NCBI GenBank assembly: GCA_024760905.1
Contig: CM045735.1
Coordinates: 28,498,249-28,562,248 of the forward strand
Length of the DNA: 64,000 nt
Reading direction: 5' to 3'
Source of the DNA: Plotosus lineatus
Lineage: Eukaryota; Chordata; Actinopteri; Siluriformes; Plotosidae
A program made the translations under genes and the position numbers. Of the stretch, positions 1 through 11,228 are shown one piece after another. Every line of letters begins with the position of its first letter. The first letter of the stretch is position 1. A model generated the notes under the pieces. It searched no databases and was not told the origin of the DNA. It worked only from the letters and a program-made list of their open reading frames with translations.

Positions 1-1549
1 GTAGTCGTGTCATCGGACTTGCGACCATATGTTCTGGACACTCGGGTGAAGAGAGGAGCTGAGCTGTCTACCGATCACTACCTGGTGGTGAGTTGGCTTC
101 GGCGGTGGGGGAGGCTGCCTTCCAGACCTGGCAGGACCAAGCGTGTAATCAGGGTCTGCTGGGAACTTTTGGCGGAGTCCCCTGTCCCAGAGGCCTTTAA
201 CGCCCACCTCCGGCAGAGCTACAACCACGTCCCGGAGGAGGTGGGGGATATGGAATCCGAATGGGCCATGTTTCGTGCCTCCATTGCTGAGGTGGCAGCC
301 CATAGCTGTGGCCGTAAGGTCATTGGTGCTTGTCGTGGTGGTAATCCCCGAACCCGGAGGTAGACACCTGCGGTGAAGGAGGCCGTCCAGCTGAAGAAGG
401 AGGCCTATCGGGTTTTATTAGCCTGTGGGACTCCCGAGGCAGCAAACGGGTACCGGCAGGCCCAACGTGCTGCAGCCAAGGCTGTTGCAGATGCAAAATC
501 TCGGGCGTGGGAGGAGTTTGGTGAGGGCCTGAAGAGTGATTATCGGTTGGCCTCAAAAAGGTTCTGGACCGCCATTCGACGACTTAGGAGGGGGAAGCAG
601 TTCTCCACAAACACTGTTTATATTGGAGGTGGGGAGCTGCTTACCTCGACTGGGGATGTCGTCGAGAGGTGGAGGGAATACTTTGAAGACCTCTTCAATC
701 CCACCAACATGCCCTCCGTGGAAGAGGAAGACCCTGGGGGTTTGGGTGGGGGTTCGCCCATCACTGGAGTGGAGGTCACTGTGGTTGTCAAAAAGCTCCT
801 CGGTGGTCGAACTCCGGGGTTGGACGAGATCCGCCCGGAATATCTCAGGGTTCTGGATGCTGTAGGACTGTCTTGGTTGACACGTTTCTGCAACATCGCA
901 TGGTCATCAGGGGCTGTACCTCTGGGGTGGTGGACCCGATTTTTAAGAAGGGGGACCGGAGGGTGTGTTCCAATTATCGGGGAATTACACTCCTCAGCCT
1001 ACCTCGGAAAGTCTATGCAGGGGTACTAGAGAGGAGGATCCGACCAATAGTCGAACCTTGGATTCAGGAGGAACAATGTAGTTTTCGTCCTGGCCATAGC
1101 ACTCTTGACCAACTCTATACGCTCCACAGGATTCTGGAGGGGGCATGGGAGTTTGCCCAATCCGTCCACATGTGCTTTGTGGATTTCGAGAAGGCTTTCG
1201 ACCGTGTCCCTCGAACGATCTTGTGGGGCGTGCTCCGAGAGTATGGCGTTCCGGATCCGTTGCTACGAGCCATTCAGTCGCTGTATCATGGGAGCCAGAG
1301 TTTGGTCCGTATTGGCAACAACAGGTCGAATTCGTTTCCGGTGGGAGTTGGAGTCCGCCAAGGCTGTTCTTTGTCACCGATTCTGTTCATAATTTTTATG
1401 GACGAATTTCTAGGCGCAGTCGAGGCGTTGAGGGGTTCTGGTTTGGTGGCCATCGGCTCTCGTCTCTGCTTTTTGTGGATGATGTTGTCCTTTTGGCTTC
1501 ATCAAGACCTCCAGCTCTCATTGGAGCGATTCGCAGCCGAGTGCAAAGC
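1..1549 (+). mobile_element. LINE (non-LTR retrotransposon) fragment, decayed reverse transcriptase ORF
   Basis: Broken reading frames on the + strand encode the end of an endonuclease domain, a linker, and a reverse transcriptase. Visible motifs are an SSDLRP...RGAELSTDH block (about 7-100), an FEDLFNPTNMP linker (about 685-715), RT motif A as FVDFEKAFDRVPR (about 1178-1216), motif B as VRQGCSLSPILF (about 1352-1388), and motif C as LLFVDDVVLLAS (about 1464-1500). At least three frame changes and the stop at 361 make it non-functional. The copy stops abruptly at about 1549, inside RT, and runs into AT-rich DNA. A longer copy of the same family lies at 33480-36362. The clade (I-like or other) cannot be fixed by eye. 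Confidence 0.88.
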
Positions 1550-2610
1550 AATTAATAGTTAAATTAATTAAGTAATAGTTAAAGATCTAAATTTTATTTA
1601 TCTTTGTTGTATAATCTGATCAGGATTTTAGTACAAAAAGTACGATTTTAATGACTAAAATTGTGTTGTACTATATAGTAATAAAAAAAATCCTGTTATT
1701 AACAACAAAATAGAGTCCTAAAATGTGATGTTATGTTGCCATGATAGTAAAGTTGTACTGTATACAAATTTTTAGAATTTAAGTTTGAGGTGGTTTTTTT
1801 TGTTTGTTATTCTTTATATACAATTAATGTCTACATAATTATATAGAACATAAAGCTGCATGTTTATGATTTTTCAAATCGATATAGAGCAATGTAATTA
1901 AAGTTGAATTAACTGCGTTAATGTTGCATCATCCATTACTTCTCGGATATTACGATGAAATTTATCATTTAGGATGCAATGCCAGCTTCAGATCCAGTCA
2001 TTCATGGTTATCATGTTTGTTATATATTGACAAACATTCGTAAATATACACTGCAATTTTAGGTCAAGAGTTCAGGGCATGCCAAACTCCCACCATTTTC
2101 AGACTTTGAACGCTTGATATACTGCACCAGAAGTAAATGTTCTGGCATTGGCCATATTTACCTAAAGGTTATTTCTAAATTCAGTCAAAGATGTATTTAC
2201 TGACTTCTGAATTAAATTCACATCCCTTCACTTTATAAGTCATCCAACCTTCATGATTCCTAAGTCATATATGCTGACCCAGTACTGTACCAATTTTTAA
2301 AATCTAGAGCCAACAAGTTTAAACATCAGTTTAAGTCTCAGCTTGCCAAAATTAGACTGTATTTATTTCAGAAGAATATTGGCTGCAGACCAGGGTTGTC
2401 AGTTCTAAACAGACCACTGAATATGTTGATTTTTAATCATGCCTGAAGTATCTTTCTTTTCTGGAAAGCATAAGCTATCGATCACTTCAAAAACCACTTC
2501 AGATCTGATCAAGTACAGTACAATGTTTTTCTGTCTTCATGAGTTACATGTTACAGAAGTGTATTGCTGCCACACCAAGAAAAAAGATCACACTCATATT
2601 ATGTGTGTTT
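1550..2610. other. AT-rich non-coding stretch
   Basis: No coding potential, RNA gene or recognisable repeat family is seen. It is AT-rich with short homopolymer runs, between the LINE break and the next dispersed repeat. Confidence 0.6.
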
Positions 2611-2616
2611 ATCTCG

Positions 2617-2740
2617 TCATTCATTCATTTTCTGAACCTCTTAAACTGAATTAGGGTTGTTGGTAGGCTGGCACCAATCTCAGCCAAATCTGGCCAAGGG
2701 CAGAGCACACCCTGGACAGCTCATCAGGCCATCGCAGGAC
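2617..2740. repeat. Dispersed fish repeat end (CATTCATTTTCTGAACC type)
   Basis: It starts CATTCATTTTCTGAACC and continues through a CACCCTGGACAGCTCATCAG block. Related sequence recurs at 13292-13420 and, reversed, near 38061-38170. This is a common teleost interspersed sequence; I cannot assign it to a named family. Confidence 0.5.
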
Positions 2741-2955
2741 AGAAACATGCTGACGACTATGCAGCTGCTCTTGATGAAAGAGAACAATGGTTCTTTTACA
2801 TGGCTCACACCTTAGACAGTGAGAGACATGGCCGGCCTTTGGTAACCCAGTTCACTGCATTGGGGGGCAGCAGTGATAACCGTTGACCATGGGGTTTGAA
2901 CTCCTGACCTTTGGCATTGTTAATCCAGCACTTTACCACTGGGCCACCACTGCCC
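2741..2955 (-). mobile_element. tRNA-derived SINE (family 1), 3'-truncated
   Basis: The reverse strand reads GGGCAGTGGTGGCCCAGTGG (tRNA-like A-box region), then a B-box-like GGAGTTCAAACCCC and the family body. Its 3' part is missing. Nine other copies lie in the window (see 28068-28432 for the best). Confidence 0.75.
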
Positions 2956-3962
2956 ATTGTCTTGTAATAAAGTACAATTTATCATATAAAAATATGAGAA
3001 GTTCTGCTTATAACATAAAACTTAGATTTGTTTTTTCAAGACAATTTTTTATCTGGACACTCAACATCAACAATTGCTCCATGGTATCTTTTGTTCAAAT
3101 ATAAATTTATAAGAAAACTAGTGCAGAATATACATGTACTAAACCTGCAGAAGCTAAGGCAGGTATGTCCTGACAAGGTCACCAGTCTATTTCGGGCCAA
3201 ACACAGAGGACTTTCTCATTCTCATTTGCACAATTAGATTTTTTTGTGTTTTAGGTCTGTATAAGTTATATTTACAGTATGTTATTACCTATTAGAAATG
3301 TGGCAGTTAATGAATAAAATGGTGAAAACCGCATGAAAATTTGATGCTTTGATCCAAAATATTGCAACAGGTGGATGGTGTAAAGTAGATCTTTTATATT
3401 AGCAAAATGCTAAACTGATTTTTTTATTTATATTTAGCATACAATAAAAATGATGGGTTTTGGAAATGGTTTTAAACAATTTAAAAATATTTTTACCAGA
3501 GAAAAATATACACTTCTTCTTCTTCTATGTATTTTTATATAAAAAGCATTTAAAATCTTTCTTTATCTCTGATCGTATAAAAATGTTTAAGAGTAATTAC
3601 TTTTTTCTGATTATTTTTGAAGTAACTAAATTTGAAATGGTACTTTATCTGGCCAATTAAAAAAACCTTTGTTTGATTTTAAAAAGTAAATTATTCAGGG
3701 GTTAGGAAGATCATGCACCATATGCTGAAAATGTCCCGTTAAACATACGAACCTCTGCACCTTAAAAATGATCAGGGTGCATTAGCTTTTTAATGTATTT
3801 ACTAGCTGTCAAAAACACCTATGGTATGTTAATGTCAATAAATGTCACACAGTTTATTTAAACAAAACACCTGCTCCCTACTGGCGAAGTGAAGTGTCAA
3901 TGAATAGCAAAAACCCAAAATCAACTGTGTGGAGAACGCTTACAGTAAATGCTATTTGGATA
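2956..3962. other. AT-rich non-coding stretch
   Basis: No convincing ORF, RNA gene or full repeat. A short dispersed-repeat-like piece is present around 3150-3235. Confidence 0.55.
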
Positions 3963-4156
3963 ACGGAAGGCTTTCATTCGATAACTGATCGTTTCGCAGA
4001 TCAGTTGGCTACAGGCCATTCACTTCCTGTTTATCGCCATTTTAAGGATGTTTAGATTCTGACAGCTACTATGCCGCTAAAGAAACGACTTCGACCCTAA
4101 AAGGAACAAAAGATGCTTTTCAGTGTTCTATTTGAGTGAATAGAAAATAAAAGCAG
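3963..4156 (+). promoter_or_regulatory. pdcl: Candidate pdcl promoter and non-coding first exon
   Basis: Two ETS-like sites (ACGGAAGG at 3963-3970; CACTTCCTG at 4021-4029) sit beside a YY1-like ATCGCCATTTT (4033-4043, reverse orientation). This combination is common at TATA-less vertebrate housekeeping promoters. A possible 5' splice site, AAGCAG|GTGATT, follows at 4156/4157 and could pair with the acceptor at 5543. There is no transcript evidence and the motif match is loose. It is listed because vertebrate PDCL genes usually have an untranslated first exon and nothing else upstream looks better. Confidence 0.25.
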
Positions 4157-4699
4157 GTGATTTTAAATAAAGTTTTTGAAAATAATTTATACTACAGACT
4201 ATGTTATGATTATTGATAGATTAACACTCATGAATATGCTCAATTACTGTTCTGATATGGCCCATTGATAGCAAAAATGGCCCATTATTGTCTGATGTAT
4301 TAGTGACATTGTGCCATTTGGTCATTTTGCTTTCCTACCCCATCAATATACTAGTGCCAAAAGAAAAAAATATTGTGTAGTGTCTGTAGCCCTACACATG
4401 TAGGCTATTCCATGTAGTTTATACACCTTGTGGTATCCGTATAATATACCAAAGATAAGATACAGCTTTATTAATTGATGGTCAGTCAAACTTTAAATAA
4501 TCAGAGTACAGATTAGTGAAAATTGTATTTGTAGTTTCCGTAACATTTGCAATATCCATTGTCCCTAACAATACAGATTATTTTCTTGAAATTATTAGAT
4601 TAATTAAACTGTTCTCCATAACTGTAAAAGCTTCATTTGAGGCAGTTACTTTAAAAAAAAATTACTTTAATTGATAAAGCACATAATTGTAAGTACTGT
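4157..4699. other. Non-coding AT-rich stretch
   Basis: Nothing recognisable is seen. It would be 5' intron sequence of pdcl if the upstream promoter candidate is right. Confidence 0.5.
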
Positions 4700-4798
4700 A
4701 TATCTTTTCCCCATATAAAAGCCTTTTACTTCCGGGTAACCAGTCCGCGAGTATTCGGGGGCGTGAGCGCTGAACTGTGAATGGTCCAGGGCCTACTG
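4700..4798 (-). mobile_element. Tigger/pogo-like MITE end fragment
   Basis: The reverse strand starts CAGTAGGCCCTGGACCATTC next to a TA at 4799-4800, matching the ends of the MITEs at 23015-23607 and 53510-54230. Only about 100 bp of one end is recognisable. Confidence 0.55.
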
Positions 4799-5025
4799 TA
4801 TATGGTATTAAAACCCAAAAAGAATTGTTTTTAGCCACAGAATACATAAGAACAAGGAAATTCAAATATTTTTCACAGTTTTTATTCTTATTACTAGCTA
4901 TTAAATGCATACAGTAGTTGGAGATTGCATTGATGTTGCTGCTGTTAAATATGTAGAATAAAAAATGTCAAGTTATTTCTACAGTAATCAGGACTCACAA
5001 ACTCTTGCTTATTTTCAGATTACTA

Positions 5026-5453
5026 CCAATCAGCCATAACATAAAAAATGATGGATGAAGTGAGCAACATTTGATGATTTCGTTACAGTGGCACCTGCAC
5101 AGAATTGGGATTGAATAAAAGCAGAAACTGAAAAATCAGTTCTCGAACTTCATGTGTTTGAAAGAGGAAAATGATTAAATTGAAGCATCTTGGTGAGTTT
5201 AACAAGGGTCCACATTGTCATGGCTAAATGACTGGATCTGTTCATCTCCAAAACAGCGGGTGTTGTGGATGGTTCCTGGTGTACAGCTGTATCTACCAAA
5301 GGCCTTTTAGGAAGTACAGTCAGTGAAGTGGTAAGCGTGTCATGGTGCCCAGGGCTGACTCATGCATATGGGCATGAAAGCTCAGACATTTGTTATATGG
5401 GGCCACCTCACCACAGACCAGTTAGGTGGTGTTAATGTTATGGCTGATTGGTC
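5026..5453 (+). mobile_element. Tc1-like transposon remnant, internally deleted
   Basis: Inverted ends CCAATCAGCCATAACAT (left) and its complement in GTTATGGCTGATTGG (right) are flanked by TA. Inside are a decayed start of a Tc1-like transposase frame (around 5160-5290, corresponding to the family's N-terminal helix-turn-helix) and a piece resembling the middle of the gene. Most of the catalytic domain is gone. It ends about 90 bp before the first pdcl coding exon. Confidence 0.75.
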
Positions 5454-5552
5454 TATATTTTAAATAATATACTACACCATGATCTTGTCTCAGTGTTGTA
5501 GAATTTGTCATGGACACCTCTTTCACTCTCCTCATGTCCCCAGCCTTTAGTG

Positions 5553-5727
5553 ATGACGACTCTGGATGACAAGCTCCTGGGGGAGAAGTTGCAGTACTAC
5601 TACAGCAGCAGTGAGGATGAAGAAAGTGATCATGAAGAAGAAGAAAGCCAGTCGAAAACCATCAGGGATCAAGAAGTGCTGCAGACTGAGATAGACTATA
5701 GTCCTGATGGCAGTGCTGTGAATACAG
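5553..5727 (+). CDS. pdcl: pdcl coding exon 1 (N-terminal region of phosducin-like protein)
   Basis: PDCL (PhLP1) is a cytosolic co-chaperone. With the CCT chaperonin it folds G-protein beta subunits and assembles the beta-gamma dimer. This exon encodes residues 1-58, starting MTTLDDKLLGEKLQYYYSSS. Next comes an acidic serine run (SSSEDEESDHEEEE), a casein kinase 2-type cluster known to be phosphorylated in PhLP1. The start at 5553 was chosen because it matches the conserved N-terminus; the in-frame upstream ATG at 5505 lies before the acceptor. The acceptor is TGTCCCCAG (ends 5543) or CCTTTAG (ends 5550). The donor is AATACAG|GTGTGT at 5727, ending in phase 1 with the split codon for Gly59. 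A decayed Tc1-like element lies just upstream. Identity is near certain. Confidence 0.96.
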
Positions 5728-6025
5728 GTGTGTATTTTACTTCTTCAACCTGTTCAATCAGTCTAATCTGATCAAAAAATGGCTTTTTCACATTCAGGTA
5801 TGTTAAATTGTAATCAAGCAGTAAGCAAGTGTCTCACTGAAACCATTTGCTTACTGCTGTATGTGAATGTTGGTGACCCCTGCACCGGGCGCAATGAGAA
5901 TAGCCATCTTTTATTTTTACTGAAATTGTGCACGTTCTTCTGTGTCCCTTCCCCCCATTTTCTCCCTAATTTAGTTGTATCTAATTCTCACCCATCAGGT
6001 ATTGCCTTCCTTATCACAGGACCAT

Positions 6026-6310
6026 CAGTGATCGAGGGGGGCGGAAGCATGCACGCTCCCGTTCTGTGATATACGATGCTGGCCACTCTCCTTTTTTCCC
6101 CAGTTGTGGCCCATGCACACTTAGTTGCAATCTAACACACTTTGAGGGAAAGCACTGTCCTCCCCCCGGACAAGTGCGCTCACAGATGCTCATGATTGGC
6201 TGGTGATGGCTGTGAGTTACAAAGAAGTGAGCATATTCCATCCCTCCCTCCTGTGAGAGCTCATCCAATTAGCTCTCATGGACTCCTGTTCACGGACATC
6301 TCTGGCGTTA
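6026..6310. repeat. Dispersed repeat related to 19095-19290
   Basis: The block around CACAGATGCTCATGATTGGC and CCATCCCTCCCTCCTGTGAGAG recurs at 19095-19290 with similar flanks. Family unassigned; the end resembles a tRNA-derived SINE region. Confidence 0.5.
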
Positions 6311-6924
6311 CCCTTGTTCTTTGGGTTAATAGTCACATACCTTTTTGATGCGCCAGTCAGGAGCCCTTCTGTTTCTTGATACAGTAATATCTCTAAATAT
6401 GAGCAGTTTTATATATGAATATTTCAAGAAACAAGCAAAAACTTTGATAGTATATGGCACCCCACATACAAGGGTAAACTTCAAGATACGAGCCGCAACT
6501 CTGAATGCTATCAGTACCGCTTATTACAAACTTCCTCACTCAGTTCACTTGTTCAGCGCGTTCTGAAAGCACTGTGGAGCCGCAGAAAGCAAGTGGTCAG
6601 GGTAGTGGTGAAAAACGTGTATGATGTCAGTGGAAATCAGGCACAAAATCATCGAAACAAATTATAAAAATTTTAAAAAGTAAAACAAAACCAATAGAAA
6701 TAGAAAAATTACATAGCGTATAGTGTTAAGTTTTATAGATTTAGTTTAGGCCAAGTGTTTCTCACTTTCCTCCTCATTTCTGATCGCTGCAGTCGTCTAT
6801 TTGCAAGATACGGTGTCATCGTAAAACACCATTTCTGACTTAATTTTATTATTTAGGTTTACTTTTTATTTACTATTGCATTGTGTTTTTCATCATTTAT
6901 TTACATTATTTATTGTTATCTGTG

Positions 6925-7255
6925 TGGGCAATGGTGGCCTGGTGGTATAGGGCACTGGATCACTGATCCTAAGGTTGGGGGTTCCATGCTCCACAAGGTT
7001 GTCACTGCCCCCTCCCCAGTGCAGCTAACTGGGTTATCAAAGGCGAGCCATGTCTCTCGCTGTCTATGGTGAGAGGCATGTAAAAGAACCATTTCTGACT
7101 TTCGTAAAGAGTAGGCTGCAAAGCTGTCAGCGTGTTTCTGTCCCTTGCTAAAGGGTTGTGTCAGGAAGCTCATCCGATGTAAAAACCTATGCAAAATCAA
7201 ACATACGAATCATTCATTGTTGCAACTCCTGAGAAAGGGAAAAAGCCAAAAGGAA
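6925..7255 (+). mobile_element. tRNA-derived SINE (family 1), near full length
   Basis: The tRNA-like head (GGTGGCCTGGTGGTATAGGG) is followed by the common body (CTAACTGGGTTATCAAAGG, AGGCATGTAAAAGAACCA). The tail GAGAAAGGGAAAAAGCCAAA is shared with the RTE LINE 3' end. Confidence 0.82.
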
Positions 7256-7513
7256 ATCTCATCTCATTGTTATTTTGTGTTTTTTGGGGGCTGTAACCAA
7301 TTGCAGGGTTTTATGTTCATTCTCATGAGGATAATCGCTTTGACATACGACCAGTTTTAGCAAACAAGCTGGTTTAGTCTTTTGGGCTTTTTATATTCGA
7401 GCCTAGTGGCTCATCAGGCCGGTGCTATCCCCGGTTTCCATAGCATGAAGTGACTAGGAGTACAACTCCTCCTCGATGGGATGCTAGTCCATTGCAGGTT
7501 ACCTTCCAGTATA

Positions 7514-8221
7514 CAGTGGTACCTCAATTTACGAAATTAATCCGTTCCGGAAGTGATTTCATAACCTGGACTTTTCGTAAGTTGAACCGCATTTTACATG
7601 TAAAACGTATGATTCATTCCAAGGCCCCCAATACTACCCCCTAAACCTTTTTAAAAATTATAAAAGCATACCTTTTAAGGTACCAACGGTAGACGGGTTT
7701 GGCCATATTCCTTTGCGATATCAGTCAAACGCATGCCACGAGCCCACTTCTTCTTTTCACTCGCACTGGGAATCACACGCGTGTGTGTGCGCGCGCGCGC
7801 GTTTACTTGTGCGTGTGCGTGCATGTGTTGACCATGTCTTCTTAGCAGAGTTACAATCTTACAAATGTTTATGCAAGGTTAAAAGCTTGAGCCAAAAAAG
7901 AAAGTTGCAATGAGCACACTCGAAAAACACATGAAACAACAGTAACTCTGTCCTTTACACGAAAAGCATTATGGGAGATGTAGCTCCATAATAGCCAATG
8001 GGAGGGAGCTGCGTCATCCCTCCTAGCCAATAGGAGGCCAGCGGGGCGGGATGTTGGAAGATGGTCAATGGGAGAGCAGCTCGTGCAGTATTTGAATGTT
8101 TGAATGGCGCATTTGAATGTTTGAATGGCGTGTTTCGTAAGGAGACAAAAAATTTTGGAAAATGTTTTTCGTAGTCTGGACTTTTCATTTGCTGTGTCTA
8201 TCGTAAGGTGAGGTACCACTG
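7514..8221 (+). mobile_element. Tigger/pogo-like MITE, family A
   Basis: Terminal inverted repeats are CAGTGGTACCTCAATTTACG (left) and CGTAAGGTGAGGTACCACTG (right), with TA before the left end. Its internal GCCAATAGGAGGCCAGC block is shared with 25018-25795 and partly with 46906-47615. It has no ORF of its own. Assignment to Tigger/pogo rests on the CAGT...TA ends and is inference. Confidence 0.75.
7778..7832. repeat. Mixed GT/GC microsatellite
   Basis: Alternating purine-pyrimidine run, GTGTGTGTGCGCGCGCGCG followed by GTGCGTGTGCGTGCATGTG, inside the MITE. Such a run can adopt Z-DNA. Confidence 0.85.
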
Positions 8222-8801
8222 TCTTTTACTGGTACCCATTTATACTACTGGGTCAACAGAGGCACACTTGTGTTTAAGACCTTGCCCAGGGGTCTTAGCA
8301 CAGTGGGGGTCTAACTGGGATTTGAACACACAACCTCCTGATTATGAGTGCAGCACCCCAACCACTATGCCACTGGCCCCACCAAGCTGGTTTAAGGAAC
8401 GAGTTAAACTCGTATGCAGAGGTACTGCTGTACTTGATCTTGGGCTTGTCCAATTTCCAGGAATCGGTGGTGTGCTGCCAAGTTATCACATATGCACAAG
8501 ATCATTCCTCTGGTCATGCAGTCTTGTTATGGTTATTGTAAAAAAAGACACAGAAGCAAAACAAGATTTAAAATGGGTAAGAGAAACTGGACTGGTTTCC
8601 TCAGGACATTTGTATTCAACCAAAATAAACTGATAATGGATACACCTTCTTTTAAATGGAGAGTGTATATTTTTAATGTCTTGTGTTTTTTAAAATCCTG
8701 AGCTTCTGAATCATGAAATTCTCTTACCTGACATAAACACTGATGGCATAAAATTAACTTTATGCAGAAATACTCTGAATAGTATGCTATGTTTATAAGT
8801 A

Positions 8802-9550
8802 CAGAGACTCCTCAGTTTATGATGCTGATCCCGTTTTTAAGATCCGATGTAACCCGAATTTCAGTGTAAGTTGGAAGATAACATAAAATATACTGAAAAG
8901 TACTGTACGTACAGTGCTATAATAAAATGTAACAGTTAATGACAAAGTATTAAAAAAAGAGAAAACAATTCCTTACTACAAGAATGAAATACAGTAAGGG
9001 AGGGAGAGACAGGCTTATTGTGCTGGAGAAGCTGGGGCAGGTGAGCCTGGAGTAGTATATGCAGCTGAGGTAGAGGGTACAAGATCTGTTGCAGGCCTCT
9101 CTACCTTCTTAAAATACTGCTCTAGGTTAGACTAGACGGAGAACAACCTTTTCTCATCCACGATCTCCTTGTAGCATTGTATTAAATCCATGATGCCTCT
9201 GGAAACCCAGTAAACCTTTCCAAGTTGGGATCCTGAGCCTCAAAAGTTGCCAATGCTTGCTGCATCTCGCACGCCCGAAACTAGTTCGCGTTTGTTTACG
9301 TAACTGCGTAAGCCGTAATGACGCATAATATTACCGAGACTGAGCAAAGGGAAGTGACGCCGTCTTCCTCGGCCCATAACCACAACACAGTGTATTCTTC
9401 CGCCTCGCGCGCCCGAAACTAGTTTGCGTTTGTTTACGTAACCGTGTAAGACGTAATGACGCGTAATATTATTTTTTATATTTTTATGGGGGCACGTTCG
9501 TAACCACGAAACGGCATAGGTTGGGACCGGCGTAAACCGAGGACTCCCTG
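8802..9550 (+). mobile_element. Tigger/pogo-like MITE, family D
   Basis: The left end CAGAGACTCCTCAGTTTA and right end TAAACCGAGGACTCCCTG are imperfect inverted repeats, with TA on both sides (8800-8801, 9551-9552). It contains an internal duplicated CGCCCGAAACTAGTT(T/C)GCG block (about 9270 and 9412). Non-coding. Confidence 0.72.
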
Positions 9551-9586
9551 TAATGTATTACATCATAGGAAAAATATAAAGTAGTA

Positions 9587-9700
9587 CAGACGCTCCCCGA
9601 CGTACGTTTTTGTTTGGTTCTGGACGGCCGAACGTAAGTTGAAAATGAACGTAAGTTCCAGTGTATGTTCCAGTGGCGTATGACGTTCATACTGTATTAT
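9587..9700 (+). mobile_element. Tigger-like MITE left end
   Basis: CAGACGCTCCCCGACGTACG after TA resembles the ends of 12623-12898. The matching right end was not found, so the length is unknown. Confidence 0.45.
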
Positions 9701-9790
9701 ACATCCATAAATACCATTACCATATCTCATAAAACACCCCTATATCATGCGATCGTTCTGCTTGTAAATGGTTCCGATGGTCGACGGATG

Positions 9791-9865
9791 GTCACTTTAC
9801 ATGAAGCTGAGCTGAGTCACATTACATGAAGCTGAGCCAAGTCACTTTACATGAAGCTTAAAACA
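9791..9865. repeat. 25-bp minisatellite, about 2.8 copies
   Basis: Copies at 9791, 9816 and 9841 each begin GTCACtTTACATGAAGCTGA (the second has ATTAC). The third copy diverges after 18 bp. Confidence 0.85.
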
Positions 9866-10293
9866 GCCAATAAACACTTACCATATGTGAAGCGCTCAAC
9901 ACCGAAAGTAGTTTACTTGTTTGTGCTTGAGACAAAGCGCGGATTATATGGACTTCGGTCTTTCAAGTGAGCAAGGGCGCCGTTGAATGTACTGTACTCG
10001 TTTAGTACTCAGCCTGCACTGATGTGAATCACCAGCAAAGTAGAGAGTTCTCTTTCTTTTCTGGATTTGGGTTTTCATTCATTTTACAACTCTCTTTGCT
10101 TAACTGAGTATGCATGGTAGATTGCGCCAATCCGAGCAGATAGCTAATTCATCTGTGTATGAGACTTGCACCCATGCTAGTAGGCTTACGCTTCTGACCA
10201 ACCATATTTGCTTAGGGTTACAAAAGTCCGCAAAACAGTGTAAACAGAAAGATCACAGAGACGACATCTTAACAAGTGTAACACGCTATATAA

Positions 10294-10296
<3 letters not shown>

Positions 10297-10353
<57 letters not shown>
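10297..10353. repeat. (TA)n microsatellite
   Basis: Uninterrupted alternating TA that ends where a TA-targeting MITE begins. Confidence 0.95.
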
Positions 10354-10356
<3 letters not shown>

Positions 10357-10887
10357 GGTCATCCCTTGCCACTTCGCAATTTGAGCATCGCGGTCTTGGT
10401 ACATCGCGGTATTTTAATAAAAAATTCAAAATTTGCGCTGAAACTCGCATATAAGCAAGCAGAAGGCAGGGACCCAAGACAGGCTGCGTCCATTGTTTAC
10501 AAACTGAAGTGCCTCTCCTCCCCAGTTCAGGCGGGAACTGCCCACTCAACTCGATCTCGCAAGCTGATTGGCTTAGACGCGTGACGCTGTTGCCTCGCAC
10601 ATTCCCGCAGGATTTTTTGTGATCTTATAGTGTTTGTGAACGTCCTGCACCGCGGAGAAGTACTTAAAGTATTTATATATAAATTCTATTTAAATATTAA
10701 TACATTACAGTATTTACATATGCATATAACTGTGTAACGTTTAATATGCATTTCTTGATATTGTATAGATGCGAAAACACACAGAAATGAGACAACATGG
10801 TAGAAATGAGAGGGGCGTTCCTACTTCGTGGTTTTTCGAATATCGCGGCCAGGTCTGGTCTACATTATCCGTGATATTCAAGGGATG

Positions 10888-10891
<4 letters not shown>
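10354..10891 (+). mobile_element. Tigger-like MITE, family F
   Basis: The left end CACGGTCATCCCTTGCC and right end CAAGGGATGACTG are inverted repeats. It sits in an alternating TA/TG tract, consistent with TA target preference. No coding capacity. Confidence 0.68.

Positions 10892-10949
<58 letters not shown>
10889..10949. repeat. (TG)n(TA)n microsatellite
   Basis: A run of TG followed by TA between the MITE end and a SINE head. Confidence 0.95.
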
Positions 10950-11226
10950 GGGTGCAGGATTGCTGATCCTAAGGTGGGGCGCTCGAGTTTCCACAAGGTT
11001 GTCACTGTCCCCCCAGTGCAGCTAAGTGGGTTATCAAAGGTATGTCTATGGTGAGAGGCATGTAAAAGAACCATTGCTGACTTTCGTAAAGAGTAGGCTG
11101 CAAAGCCATCAGCGTGTTTCTGTCCCTTGCTAAAGGGTTGTGACAGGAAGGGCATCCGACATAACCTATGCCAAATCAAATGTGCGAATCGGATGATTCG
11201 CTGTGGCGACTCCCAAGAAAGGGAAA
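10950..11226 (+). mobile_element. tRNA-derived SINE (family 1)
   Basis: It begins inside the tRNA-like head (GGATTGCTGATCCTAAGG) and keeps the body and the RTE-like tail GATTCGCTGTGGCGACTCCC. It abuts, and replaces the outer part of, the left end of the next Tc1-like element. Confidence 0.82.
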
Positions 11227-11228
11227 TT

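Larger units (their letters stand above)
7370..8395 (-). mobile_element. tRNA-like SINE (family 2), split by a MITE
   Basis: Parts at 7370-7513 and 8222-8395 read on the reverse strand as one element related to 43290-43560. The head with a GTTCAAATCCCAGTTAGACC-type region is at 8290-8383 and the body includes GACCCCTGGGCAAGG. The MITE at 7514-8221 was inserted between the two halves. Confidence 0.68.

Noticed and set aside
5505..5552. Upstream in-frame start giving a longer pdcl N-terminus
   Set aside because: It lies before the splice acceptor and the added residues do not match PDCL; MTTLDDKL is the conserved start.
10110..10454. ORFs rich in alternating Tyr-Ile on both strands
   Set aside because: They are translations of the (TA)n microsatellite; the same holds for 44597-44912 and 47442-47717.
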